Below are positions 44,217-52,527 of a DNA stretch of 55,971 nucleotides, piece after piece (position 1 is the first letter of the stretch; each line of letters begins with the position of its first letter). The position numbers and the translations under genes were made by a program. Source of the stretch: Clostridiaceae bacterium (GTDB lineage Bacteria; Bacillota; Clostridia; Lachnospirales; Lachnospiraceae); the NCBI GenBank assembly GCA_009911305.1, contig QXXC01000025.1, forward strand, positions 1 through 55,971, read 5' to 3'. The notes below the pieces were generated by a model. The model made no database searches and was not told the DNA's origin. It saw only the letters and a list, made by a program, of their open reading frames with translations.

Positions 44217-45122
44217 TCACGAAACCGGCGGCGAAGCATATGCGGGCCGCGGTCTGCTGGGGCAGACGCCGCTCTGCTCCAGGAGCCGCAAAAGCGCCGG
44301 CTCCACATGAAGCTCTTCCATGAGCCGCAAAAGCGCCTCCCGGCCGCTTTCGGCCGGCCGTTTCCCGCGCCGCACCGCGCGGATCATGATATTTTTCGGC
44401 GTGTGCTCCATATCGATAAATTCCAGGAGCTGGGTTCTGTACCCGGCCTCCTCCAGAAGGCGGGCGCGGATCCCGTCTGTCAAAAGGGCCGCCATCCGCT
44501 CCTTAATAATGCCATACTGAAGCACCGGCCCCAGAAGCTCATTCTCTAACTGGCGGTTCAGCTCATGCTGGCAGCACGGCACGGACAAAATGACCTTAGC
44601 GCCCCACTTCACAGCCTTTGCCAGGGCAAAATCCGTCGCGGTGTCGCATGCGTGCAGGGAAACCACCATGTCCACCTGATCCGCGCCCTCATACCCGGCG
44701 ATATCCCCGTGGCAGAACTGTAAATCTTTAAAACCAAACTTTTCGCCCAGACGGCTGCAGAGGGCAATCACATCCTTTTTGAGATCCAGTCCCGTCACCC
44801 GGATCGGATACCCCCTGACCTCTTTCAAATAATAATACATGGCAAAGGTCAGATAGGACTTCCCGCAGCCAAAATCCAGAATCGTATTCGTCCGTTCCTG
44901 TGAGAGTTCGGGAAGAATGTCCTCGATAAACTCCAGAAAACGGTTTATCTGCCGGAATTTATCGTATTTCCCCTTTACCACTCTGCCGTCCCGCGTCATG
45001 ACGCCCAAATCCACCAGAAACGCAACCGGTTCGCCCTCCGGCAGAATATAATTCCGGCTCCGGTTGTGGCTGAGGCAGGGATTCTCCCAGCCGCCCGCGG
45101 CGGGAACGGCCCGCCGCCTCAT
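44217..45122 (-). CDS. Class I SAM-dependent methyltransferase (C-terminal part of a longer gene)
   Basis: The 301-residue frame holds a Rossmann-type methyltransferase: motif I TILDFGCGKSYLTFAMYYYL, an acidic motif II in RVTGLDLKKD, and MVVSLHACDTATDFALA and ILSVPCCQHELNRQLE later, like Methyltransf_32 proteins. The N-terminus has HNRSRNYILPEGEPVAFLVD and KYDKFRQINRFLEFI, which in family members follows an N-terminal domain. Here that domain is in the overlapping frame at 44959-45567, so the gene appears split by a one-base frame shift. The ATG at 45122 has GGAG nine bases upstream, so it could also be translated separately. The substrate is unknown. Confidence 0.85.
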   Translation of the reverse strand: MRRRAVPAAGGWENPCLSHNRSRNYILPEGEPVAFLVDLGVMTRDGRVVKGKYDKFRQINRFLEFIEDILPELSQERTNTILDFGCGKSYLTFAMYYYLKEVRGYPIRVTGLDLKKDVIALCSRLGEKFGFKDLQFCHGDIAGYEGADQVDMVVSLHACDTATDFALAKAVKWGAKVILSVPCCQHELNRQLENELLGPVLQYGIIKERMAALLTDGIRARLLEEAGYRTQLLEFIDMEHTPKNIMIRAVRRGKRPAESGREALLRLMEELHVEPALLRLLEQSGVCPSRPRPAYASPPVS

Positions 45123-45567
45123 GTCCCGGCGCTCCGATCCGGGCGGGCTCCGGCCGCTTTGCTGGGGCCCCTGCCGCCTGCTCCCCGGAAATCCCCCGCA
45201 TCTTCATGGTCATCTTCCCCTTTTTACTTACCATCACATGCAGAGACGCAGTTCCCGAAAAGCCTTCTGCATTGCGGTATAAGGTCCCAATCTGCCCCGC
45301 CACATAGCCGGCCGCCACATCCCTCTCCAGATTCTTCTGAAAAGCCTGTTTATCGGTAAATTCCTCCACCTGAAACAACAGCCGCCCCCTGATTTCCACC
45401 GGACGGACCGTCAGTTTTATAAAATCACTGCTCCCGTTCGGATTGGAACACGTAATCCGCTTAAGCTCCCTGTTTAAAAGTCTGCCAAGCGCATCCTTAA
45501 GCTCCTCTCTCTGGGCCGTTGCGCCGCTCCCCTGCTTCTCCTGCGTCAATTCCGAACTGACCTCCAT
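44959..45567 (-). pseudogene. N-terminal part of the methyltransferase gene in another frame
   Basis: Residues 1-125 (through VMVSKKGKMTMKMRG) look like the N-terminal domain of the same methyltransferase family. The following 75 residues, to the stop at 44959, read as an out-of-frame version of the methyltransferase start (Gly/Arg/Pro-rich, low complexity). Going from this frame to that of 45122 requires skipping one base, probably within 45122-45200 in a GC-rich stretch. This may be a real frameshift, a sequencing error or coupled translation of two proteins. Confidence 0.65.
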
Positions 45568-45593
45568 ATCCTTTTTGTCTCCCTGTATCTGCC

Positions 45594-45660
45594 GATCGTG
45601 TTCCTGAAACCGGCACGTTGCTGTTCACACCCCCGCCGGGCTGTGCCCAGTAACACGATC
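45594..45660 (-). other. Intercistronic hairpin between the PFL gene and the methyltransferase gene
   Basis: GATCGTGTT (45594-45602) and AACACGATC (45652-45660) are exact complements around a 49-nt loop with its own GC-rich pairs (CCCGGCGGGGG region). No T-run follows, so termination is uncertain. Confidence 0.55.
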
Positions 45661-45674
45661 CGCCTGAAAACACT

Positions 45675-47039
45675 CTAATTCTTAAAACTGTGAACCGGCG
45701 CCGGGATCCTTCCCCCGCGCCCCACAAATGCATCGCAGGAAAAGCGGTTCACCGGAATGATCGGCGCATACCCCAAAAGCCCGCCGAACTCCGCCGTATC
45801 CCCCACATCCTTCCCAATCACGGGAATCAGGCGCACAGCCGTCGTCTTCTGGTTCACCATCCCGATCGCCGCCTCATCGGCAATGATTCCTGAGATAGTG
45901 GACGCCTTCGTGTTTCCCGGGATGGCAATCATGTCAAGCCCCACGGAGCAGACGCACGTCATGGCCTCCAGCTTTTCCAGCGTAAGCGCGCCCTCGGATA
46001 CCGCGTCGATCATCCCCTGATCCTCGCTGACCGGGATGAAGGCGCCGCTTAAGCCGCCCACATACGAGGAAGCCATGATCCCGCCCTTCTTCACCTGATC
46101 ATTTAACATCGCCAGAGCGGCCGTCGTCCCCGGCGCGCCGCTGCGCTCCAGGCCGATCTCCTCCAGAATCTCCGCCACGCTGTCCCCCACGGCCGGGGTC
46201 GGGGCCAGGGACAGATCAATGATCCCAAACGGCACATGTAAGCGCTTGGAGGCCTCCTGCGCGACGAGCTGCCCCACGCGGGTGATCTTAAAGGCCGTCT
46301 TTTTGATCGTCTCGCACAGAACCTCAAAGCTCTCGCCCCGCACCCGTTCCAGGGCGGTCTTTACCACACCCGGGCCGCTGACGCCCACATTGATAATCGC
46401 ATCCGCCTCCGTAACCCCGTGGAATGCGCCTGCCATAAACGGGTTGTCATCCGGCGCGTTGCAAAAGATCACCAGCTTCGCGCAGCCCAGGGAATCCTGC
46501 TCCTTCGTGGCCTCCGCCGTTTTGAGGACAATCTCCCCCATCAGGCGCACAGCATCCATGTTCAGGCCCGTTTTCGTAGATCCCACATTCACCGAGCTGC
46601 ACACCCGCTCCGTGCAGGCCATGGCCTGCGGGATCGAGCGGATCAGCCGCTCATCCGCCGGCGTCATTCCCTTGGACACCAGCGCCGAATAGCCCCCGAT
46701 AAAATTGACGCCGACCTCCTTGGCCGCCTTGTCAAGCGTCCTTGCCACCTCCACAAAATCATTGGAATCTTTGCACGCGTTTCCGCCCACAAGCGCAATC
46801 GGCGTCACCGAAATCCGCTTATTGACAATCGGCACGCCGAACTCGCGCCCGATCGCGTCCCCGGTTGAGACCAGATCCCTGGCGCACGTCGTGATCTTAT
46901 TGTAAATCCTGGCATTCATCCGGTTCAGATCGCTGTCCGCGCAGTCCAGAAGGCTGATTCCCATGGTAATGGTGCGCACATCCAGCTTCTCATGCGCGAC
47001 CATATTGTTGGTTTCCAGTACCTCTGATATATTAATCAT
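45675..47039 (-). CDS. PFL family protein (UPF0210/DUF711)
   Basis: The 454-residue protein matches UPF0210, often called the PFL family, with [21 protein letters not shown] omitted from most motif lists but conserved blocks such as [59 protein letters not shown] and GFIPVSED-type sequence. The biochemical role is unknown. It follows the ACT-domain gene by 33 bp; these two are usually neighbours in Firmicutes. The stop TAG is inside TTAGAGTGTTTTCAGG, a relative of the short element. Confidence 0.92.
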   Translation of the reverse strand: MINISEVLETNNMVAHEKLDVRTITMGISLLDCADSDLNRMNARIYNKITTCARDLVSTGDAIGREFGVPIVNKRISVTPIALVGGNACKDSNDFVEVARTLDKAAKEVGVNFIGGYSALVSKGMTPADERLIRSIPQAMACTERVCSSVNVGSTKTGLNMDAVRLMGEIVLKTAEATKEQDSLGCAKLVIFCNAPDDNPFMAGAFHGVTEADAIINVGVSGPGVVKTALERVRGESFEVLCETIKKTAFKITRVGQLVAQEASKRLHVPFGIIDLSLAPTPAVGDSVAEILEEIGLERSGAPGTTAALAMLNDQVKKGGIMASSYVGGLSGAFIPVSEDQGMIDAVSEGALTLEKLEAMTCVCSVGLDMIAIPGNTKASTISGIIADEAAIGMVNQKTTAVRLIPVIGKDVGDTAEFGGLLGYAPIIPVNRFSCDAFVGRGGRIPAPVHSFKN

Positions 47040-47072
47040 TTTCTTCTTTGTCCTTTCCGCGTCTGCTGCCCG

Positions 47073-47345
47073 TCAAATCCGGTGCATGCTGGTAAAAATC
47101 TCCTCCCTCTGGCAGCGGATCGTCACGCCGATCGCATCCCCCACCTCGGACAGCTCCCTCGCCATATCGTCAAAGGATTTCTCTGCCCTGGAAATATCGA
47201 CAATCATCATCATATTAAAATAATCCTGCAGAATGGTCTGTGTGATATCCAGGATATTCATCTGGTTATCCGCCAGATAGCTGCAGGTTTTGGCCACAAT
47301 GCCCACCCGGTCCTTTCCGACAATCGTAATAATAATCTTGCTCAT
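47073..47345 (-). CDS. ACT-domain protein (UPF0237)
   Basis: The 90-residue protein is one ACT domain, starting MSKIIITIVGKDRVGIVAKTC and containing NMMMIVDIS strands. ACT domains bind amino acids or similar ligands; this one is typically coupled to the PFL protein next to it. The function is unknown. It lies 17 bp downstream of walJ. Confidence 0.93.
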   Translation of the reverse strand: MSKIIITIVGKDRVGIVAKTCSYLADNQMNILDITQTILQDYFNMMMIVDISRAEKSFDDMARELSEVGDAIGVTIRCQREEIFTSMHRI

Positions 47346-47362
47346 CTCGCGTTCCTTCCTCC

Positions 47363-48166
47363 TTATATTGTAACAATCCCTGACATCTCGTCGCGCCCTG
47401 CCACGCTGATCGGGAAATCCGCCGCCGTATACGGCCCGTCTCCCTGCGTGATCTCAAGCCGCACCGTCTCATAGGCCAGCTCCTCATAATTATTTTCCTT
47501 ACTTAAATGTCCCAGGAAAATATGCTTTAAATTGTCGTGCAGGATGCAGTTTAAAAGCCGTCCCGCCGTCTCATTCGACAAATGGCCGTGATCCCCGAGA
47601 ATCCGCCGTTTTAAATAGTAGGGGTAAGGCCCTGCCTCCAGCATCCGCACATCATGGTTCGATTCCAGTAGAACCGCGTCCAGGCCCTGCAGATGGTCAA
47701 TGATATACTGGGAGTAATGGCCCATATCCGTGGCCACCGCCGCCGATTTCCGGCCGTGCTGAATCCGGTACGCCACCGGATTGGCCGCGTCATGATCAAT
47801 GCAAAACGGCTTAATCTCCAGATCCCCGATCATGAAATCCACATCCGGGCAGATCGGGCAGAGCAGCTCCCCGGGGAAATCGCCCAGGCTTTTTACGCCT
47901 CTGATCTCTTCCAGCGTCTCCCTGGCGCTGTAGATCGGGATGCCGTATTTGCGCGCCAGGACCCCCAGGCCCTTTATGTGATCCGAATGCTCATGGGTGA
48001 TAAGCACCCCGTTCAGCTCGCTTCCCTTTACCCCCAGCTCGTTAAGCCCCTTCTCAATCCGCCGGTTGCTGATCCCGGCGTCCACCAGGATATGCGTCCT
48101 CTCGCTGCCTATGTAAATACAATTTCCGCTGCTGCCGCTCGCGATACTCGCCATCCGCATTGTCAT
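47363..48166 (-). CDS. Metallo-beta-lactamase-fold hydrolase WalJ/YycJ type
   Basis: The 267-residue protein has the metal site THEHSDHIKG, a second His/Asp set in LESNHDVRML and GHLS, and starts MRMASIASGSSGNCIYIG, like YycJ/WalJ proteins. Relatives are exonucleases or hydrolases linked to cell-wall stress and DNA metabolism. The ATG overlaps the coaE stop by four bases. Confidence 0.88.
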   Translation of the reverse strand: MTMRMASIASGSSGNCIYIGSERTHILVDAGISNRRIEKGLNELGVKGSELNGVLITHEHSDHIKGLGVLARKYGIPIYSARETLEEIRGVKSLGDFPGELLCPICPDVDFMIGDLEIKPFCIDHDAANPVAYRIQHGRKSAAVATDMGHYSQYIIDHLQGLDAVLLESNHDVRMLEAGPYPYYLKRRILGDHGHLSNETAGRLLNCILHDNLKHIFLGHLSKENNYEELAYETVRLEITQGDGPYTAADFPISVAGRDEMSGIVTI

Positions 48167-48744
48167 GAACCCCCTCCCAGCAGCCGCTCTAAGACAGAGC
48201 GCAGCTCTCCCACTGTGCCGTTATTATCCAGCACGTGATCCGCCAGGCTTTCGTATTCCTCCTCGGACGCCTGGTTTGCCATGATTTCCAGGCACTTCTG
48301 CCTCGTATAGCCCCGTCCTTCCATCAGGCGGCGGATCCGTGTCTCTTTCCCGGCCCGGACATACCAGATCTCGTCAAACATGGCGTTGTGCTCCTCGTCA
48401 AACAGAGCCGCCTCCACCACGATCAGGCTTTTGTCCGAATGCGCGATCGCATAGCCGATCTCCTGCCAGGCCATGGGATGGATGATCGCGTTCATTTTCG
48501 CGACCGCCTCCCTGTCCTGGAAAATCAGCCTCGCCAGCTTTCCGCGGTCAATGCTGCCGTCCGCGTTCAAAAAGGAGCTGCCCAGAGCCTCCACCACTCG
48601 CTTATAGCCCTTTTTCCCCGGCTCCATGAGCTGATGGGCCACCTGATCCGCTATGATCACTTCTGCGCCGTATTCCTCGCGCAGAAGCTTTAACACCTCG
48701 CTTTTGCCGGAGCCGACGCCCCCGGTCAGACTGATGATTTTCAT
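48163..48744 (-). CDS. coaE: Dephospho-CoA kinase
   Basis: The 193-residue kinase phosphorylates dephospho-CoA in the last step of coenzyme A synthesis. It starts with the P-loop LTGGVGSGKSEVLKLL, followed by IIADQVAHQLMEPGKKGYKRV and VVEAALFDEEHNAMFDEIWYV. Length is normal. It is 18 bp downstream of polA and overlaps walJ by four bases. Confidence 0.95.
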   Translation of the reverse strand: MKIISLTGGVGSGKSEVLKLLREEYGAEVIIADQVAHQLMEPGKKGYKRVVEALGSSFLNADGSIDRGKLARLIFQDREAVAKMNAIIHPMAWQEIGYAIAHSDKSLIVVEAALFDEEHNAMFDEIWYVRAGKETRIRRLMEGRGYTRQKCLEIMANQASEEEYESLADHVLDNNGTVGELRSVLERLLGGGS

Positions 48745-48762
48745 AAATGTCCTGTTCCTTCC

Positions 48763-51435
48763 CTATTTCGTCTCAAACCAGGAGTCTCCTGTTTTCATGT
48801 CGATTTCCAGAGCGACCTTAAGGCTCGCGGCCCCTCTCATCTCCTCCTCCAGGATGTTCCTGACCGCCTCCATCTCCTCCTTGCGCGTCTCGATCAGCAG
48901 CTCGTCATGGACCTGCAGCACCAGCCGCGAGCGCAGGCCCTCCCTGCGCAGCCTCTGATCCACCCGGATCATGGCGATCTTGATGATATCCGCCGCCGTC
49001 CCCTGGATAGGCGAATTCATGGCCGCCCGCTCGCCAAAGGATCTCTGCATGAAATTCGCGGATTTGAGCTCCGGTATGGGCCTGCGCCGGCCGAACATGG
49101 TTTCCACGTAACCGCATGTCTTCCCGGTCTCCACCAGGCCGTCCAAAAACTGCTTTACCTGCGGGTACGTCTCAAAATAACGGTTGATATAATCAAGCGC
49201 TTCCTTCCTCGATATGCTTAAGTCCTCGCTTAAGCCAAATGCGCTGATGCCGTACACGATGCCGAAATTGACGGCCTTAGCATTTCTGCGCAAAAGCGGC
49301 GTCACCTCCGAAAGCGGCACGTGGAACACCTCCGAGGCCGTGATGGCGTGGATGTCCTCCGCCTTCCGGTACGCGCCGATCAGGTTCTCATCCCCTGACA
49401 TATGGGCCAGCACGCGCAGCTCAATCTGCGAATAATCCGCGTCCACCAGAACACAGCCCTCTCCCGGCACAAACAGCCGCCGGATCTCCCGCCCCAGCTC
49501 CATGCGCACCGGGATATTCTGAAGGTTCGGCTCCGCGCTGCTGATACGGCCCGTGGCCGTGATCGTCTGGTGAAAGGTTCCGTGGATCCGCCCGTCCTCC
49601 CGGATAAAGGCGGCCAGTCCGTCTGCATAGGTGGATTTCAGCTTCGCCACCTGGCGGTAATCGAGAATCTTCCTCACCACCGGATAGTCCGGCGCCAGCT
49701 TCTCCAGCACGTCCGCCGCCGTGGAGTAGCCGGTTTTCGTCTTCTTGCCGCCCGGCATTTTCATTTTCTCGAACAGGATTTCACCGAGCTGCTTCGGGGA
49801 ATTGATATTAAATTCACAGCCCGTGTCCGAAAAGATCTCCTGCTCCAGCCGTTCTATCTGCACCTGCAGCCGATCCCCGTACGCCTTAAGCTCCCCGCGC
49901 CGGACCGTGATCCCCTCCTCCTCCATATGGTAAAGGCTGTAAATCACCGGCATCTCGATCTCATAAAACAGCTTCCTCATCCCGGCCTTTAAAAGCCTCT
50001 CCTCCAGCGCCGCCCGGCTCTTAAAGGCCACGTAGCCCATATAGCAGACAACGGTTTTTGCCTTTTCATCCCCTGCCGCAAAGGCCTCCCTGAACGACGT
50101 CTTCCCGAGCAGATCCGCCCTGGACGGAACCGTCATCCCCAGATAATCCCTGGCCAGATCGTCATAGTCGTACGTATCCTTTAAGGGATTCAGAAGATAT
50201 CCCGCCACCCCGGCGTCAAAGAGCGCCTCCTCTCCCTGCGCGTTCCGCAACCCGTCCACAACCGTCCGGTCCGTACTCTTTAAATACGGAAGCTGCGCCT
50301 TTAAATCCAGCGCGCTCACCCGCGGCGCGCTCCGGCAGATCTCCTCCAGCTTTCCCGCCAGATACGCCCCGGTCATAAAGCCCGACGCCGGGATCGCATA
50401 GATCTCCTCCCCGCCCAGGCACAGCGCCAGCGCAACAACATCCCCGTCCTCTGTCACGAGCTGCGCGCCGGCCTCAGGTCCCTTAAGCGCCCGTTCAAAG
50501 ATCGCCTCCGCCTCCGAAAGCTCTGCGATCAGACGGAATTTCGTCTCAATCCCTTCCTCCGAAACCGCATCCTGCCCGAATTTCTGGAGAAGCGATTTAA
50601 ACTCCAGGCGCTTCATAAGGCGGTACGCCCCGGGTGTAAAAAGATTGCCAATCTCTGCGTCCGCCAGCGAAAAATCGATCGCACAGTCCGTGCAGATCGT
50701 GACCAGCTCCTTACAGAGCTTTGCCATATCATAATGCTCGCCAAGCGCCTTGCGGGCCCTTGGCGGCTTCACCTCATCGATATGGGCATACGCATTCTCA
50801 ATGGAACCAAAGGAGACAATCAGGCTCGTGGCTGTCTTCTCCCCAATGGACGGCACCCCGGGAATATTGTCCGACGCGTCGCCCATCAGGGCCTTTACGT
50901 CAATAAATTCCTTTGGCGTCACCTGATACTCCCGCTTCACGTCCTCCGGATAGTAATCCTTAATCTGCGTGACGCCCTTTGACGTCCGCGGCATCCGGAT
51001 CTTGATCCGCTCATCCGCAAGCTGTAGGAGATCCCGGTCGCCGGACACGATCGAGACATCCGTCCCCTCCTCCCCGCACCGCCTGGCCACGGTTCCAAGG
51101 ATGTCGTCCGCCTCATACCCCGGCTTTGTAAGCAACGGAATCCCCATCGAAGCCAGCACCTCTTTGATCAGCGGAACCTGCTCCCGCAGCTCCTCCGGCA
51201 TCGGCTTTCTGGTTCCCTTATACGCCTCAAACATCTTGTGGCGGAAGGTCGGCTCCTTTAAATCAAACGCCACGGCCAGATAATCGGCCTTTTCATCCTC
51301 CAGCACCCGGAACATAATATTCAAAAAGCCGAATACCGCGTTCGTGTGAAGCCCCTCTGAATTCGTCAGCTCCGGCACGCCGTAAAAGGCGCGGTTTAAA
51401 ATACTGTGCCCGTCTATCAATACGATTTTGCCCAT
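48763..51435 (-). CDS. polA: DNA polymerase I
   Basis: The 890-residue enzyme has the N-terminal 5'-3' exonuclease (KIVLIDGHSILNRAFYG, VSGDRDLLQLAD, MGDASDNIPGVPSIGEKTA), a central 3'-5' exonuclease-like domain, and the C-terminal polymerase with motif A DADYSQIELRVLAH, motif B RRNAKAVNFGIVYG and motif C LQVHDELLIE. The middle domain shows no D-x-E motif (VTEDGDVVALAL), so proofreading is probably lost. The start at 51435 follows GAGGAG at nine bases; the frame extends 58 codons upstream through low-complexity Ala/Gly sequence and is rejected. Confidence 0.96.
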   Translation of the reverse strand: MGKIVLIDGHSILNRAFYGVPELTNSEGLHTNAVFGFLNIMFRVLEDEKADYLAVAFDLKEPTFRHKMFEAYKGTRKPMPEELREQVPLIKEVLASMGIPLLTKPGYEADDILGTVARRCGEEGTDVSIVSGDRDLLQLADERIKIRMPRTSKGVTQIKDYYPEDVKREYQVTPKEFIDVKALMGDASDNIPGVPSIGEKTATSLIVSFGSIENAYAHIDEVKPPRARKALGEHYDMAKLCKELVTICTDCAIDFSLADAEIGNLFTPGAYRLMKRLEFKSLLQKFGQDAVSEEGIETKFRLIAELSEAEAIFERALKGPEAGAQLVTEDGDVVALALCLGGEEIYAIPASGFMTGAYLAGKLEEICRSAPRVSALDLKAQLPYLKSTDRTVVDGLRNAQGEEALFDAGVAGYLLNPLKDTYDYDDLARDYLGMTVPSRADLLGKTSFREAFAAGDEKAKTVVCYMGYVAFKSRAALEERLLKAGMRKLFYEIEMPVIYSLYHMEEEGITVRRGELKAYGDRLQVQIERLEQEIFSDTGCEFNINSPKQLGEILFEKMKMPGGKKTKTGYSTAADVLEKLAPDYPVVRKILDYRQVAKLKSTYADGLAAFIREDGRIHGTFHQTITATGRISSAEPNLQNIPVRMELGREIRRLFVPGEGCVLVDADYSQIELRVLAHMSGDENLIGAYRKAEDIHAITASEVFHVPLSEVTPLLRRNAKAVNFGIVYGISAFGLSEDLSISRKEALDYINRYFETYPQVKQFLDGLVETGKTCGYVETMFGRRRPIPELKSANFMQRSFGERAAMNSPIQGTAADIIKIAMIRVDQRLRREGLRSRLVLQVHDELLIETRKEEMEAVRNILEEEMRGAASLKVALEIDMKTGDSWFETK

Positions 51436-51530
51436 TCTTTTTGTCTCCTCTTTCTCCCGGCCGCAGACGCCGCCCCTGAACGAACCGCCCTCCCCCAGGC
51501 GCGCCGCCGGATATGCAGACGCCGCGCGCG

Positions 51531-51869
51531 TCACGGCCAAAGCCAGAGCCGAAACTGCAAAAGCACCGTCACCGCCACAGCCATCACCTGCAGCGTGCGC
51601 ACCGCGCACCCCAGCGTCTTAAGCAGCCTCAGACGGCCCACTCTTGCATAGGAATCCTCAATCTTTTCCTTTAACGCCCCGGCAATATCAAACGCGCCGG
51701 AATCCCTGTCAAGCTGCTTTAAGCCCACATCCACCATAAAATAGATCTCCAGCTCCTCCTGACAGCTTACGCAAGTCTCCAGGTGGCGTAAAAACGCTTC
51801 CACCTCTTCCCCGGACAGCTCATCGTTAATATAGGGCGTCACCATGCGCTCCGCTTCCTGACAAGTCAC
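51531..51869 (-). CDS. Zinc-finger (zf-HC2) membrane protein, anti-sigma-like
   Basis: The 112-residue protein has an HC2-type zinc finger (CQEAERMVTPYINDEL and HLETCVSCQEELE, i.e. H-x3-C-x2-C) and a C-terminal hydrophobic helix (CAVRTLQVMAVAVTVLLQF), as in anti-sigma factors. The likely start is GTG at 51869 after GGAGGTG; the open frame goes on to 52061 without a ribosome site. No sigma factor gene is adjacent. It is first in the polA operon, 95 bp before polA. Confidence 0.75.
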   Translation of the reverse strand: MTCQEAERMVTPYINDELSGEEVEAFLRHLETCVSCQEELEIYFMVDVGLKQLDRDSGAFDIAGALKEKIEDSYARVGRLRLLKTLGCAVRTLQVMAVAVTVLLQFRLWLWP

Positions 51870-51941
51870 GGCACTCACCTCCACATGCAATGCAATCACA
51901 AAGCCGGCCCTGTCGGTCTGGCCGGCCCGCCGGTTTTGTTT

Positions 51942-51970
51942 ATCATACAATATTATGGCCGTTTTTTCAA
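51942..51970 (-). promoter_or_regulatory. Promoter for the zf-HC2/polA/coaE/walJ operon
   Basis: TTGAAA (51970-51965), a 17-bp spacer and TATGAT (51947-51942). The leader to the GTG at 51869 is about 65 nt. Confidence 0.7.
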
Positions 51971-52086
51971 TCTCTGATTTTGTTACGCCTGACACGCAAT
52001 AAAAAAACGCCCCGCACTGACCAGAGCGTGTGAGCAGCAGGCCTGAATGTTCTATATTCAAATTTTCTATATTCGTAAAAAAACAG

Positions 52087-52115
52087 TTGCAATTCCCCCA
52101 AAGATTTGGTAATAT
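52087..52115 (+). promoter_or_regulatory. Promoter for tRNA-Leu
   Basis: TTGCAA (52087-52092), a 17-bp spacer and TAATAT (52110-52115). It is 20 nt before the mature tRNA 5' end. Confidence 0.6.
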
Positions 52116-52135
52116 GAAATAGCTTCATAAAAAGC

Positions 52136-52218
52136 GCCGGCTTGTCGGAATGGCAGACGAGGTGGACTCAAAATCCATTGGTGGCAACACCGTGCGGGTT
52201 CAAGTCCCGCAGCCGGCA
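52136..52218 (+). tRNA. tRNA-Leu (anticodon CAA)
   Basis: GCCGGCT pairs with AGCCGGC as acceptor stem, ending with discriminator A at 52218; no CCA is encoded. The D-arm lies in GTCGGAATGGCAGAC, the anticodon stem TGGA-CTCAAAA-TCCA gives CAA, the variable arm TTGGTGGCAACACCG is long as in tRNA-Leu, and the T-arm is GCGGGTTCAAGTCCCGC. It reads UUG codons. Confidence 0.95.
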
Positions 52219-52226
52219 TTCTGAAA

Positions 52227-52266
52227 AAGGGACAGCCGGTTCATACCGTTCCTGTCCCTTGTTTTT
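52227..52266 (+). terminator. Terminator of tRNA-Leu
   Basis: AAGGGACAG (52227-52235) pairs with CTGTCCCTT (52252-52260), with CGGT-TCAT-ACCG inside, followed by GTTTTTT. Strong. Confidence 0.92.
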
Positions 52267-52392
52267 TATATTTTTCCACTTTACAGTCCTTTCACCGGAG
52301 GCTTCTGTCAGAAGGCGTCTGATTTCCGCTGATCATAAAACCGTTATATCCCCGTCAGACGGGTTCCGGAGGGGGAGCTGTCATGAAAACGA

Positions 52393-52446
52393 CACATGCG
52401 GCGCGTAACATAATCCGGTTTACGCGCTGCATGTGCCGCTGTTTTT
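52393..52446. terminator. Long hairpin after ptsI, probable (bidirectional) terminator
   Basis: CACATGCGGCGCGTAA (52393-52408) and TTACGCGCTGCATGTG (52420-52435) pair with one mismatch around a loop of 11 nt. T-runs follow on the plus strand (GTTTTT) and, weaker, on the minus strand (CGTTTTC). It is placed 92 nt beyond the ptsI stop codon. The rest of 52267-52527 has no gene I support. Confidence 0.75.
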
Positions 52447-52527
52447 CAGATTTGATATCCGCAGATTACAGCACGGTTTCCCCTTTCAAAACCGAAGAAC
52501 ACGTCCCCTCTCTCCGCTTTATTACAT

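Noticed and set aside
51436..51609. Upstream extension of polA by 58 codons
   Set aside because: Low-complexity Ala/Gly sequence with no ribosome site; polA proteins begin at MGKIVLIDG.
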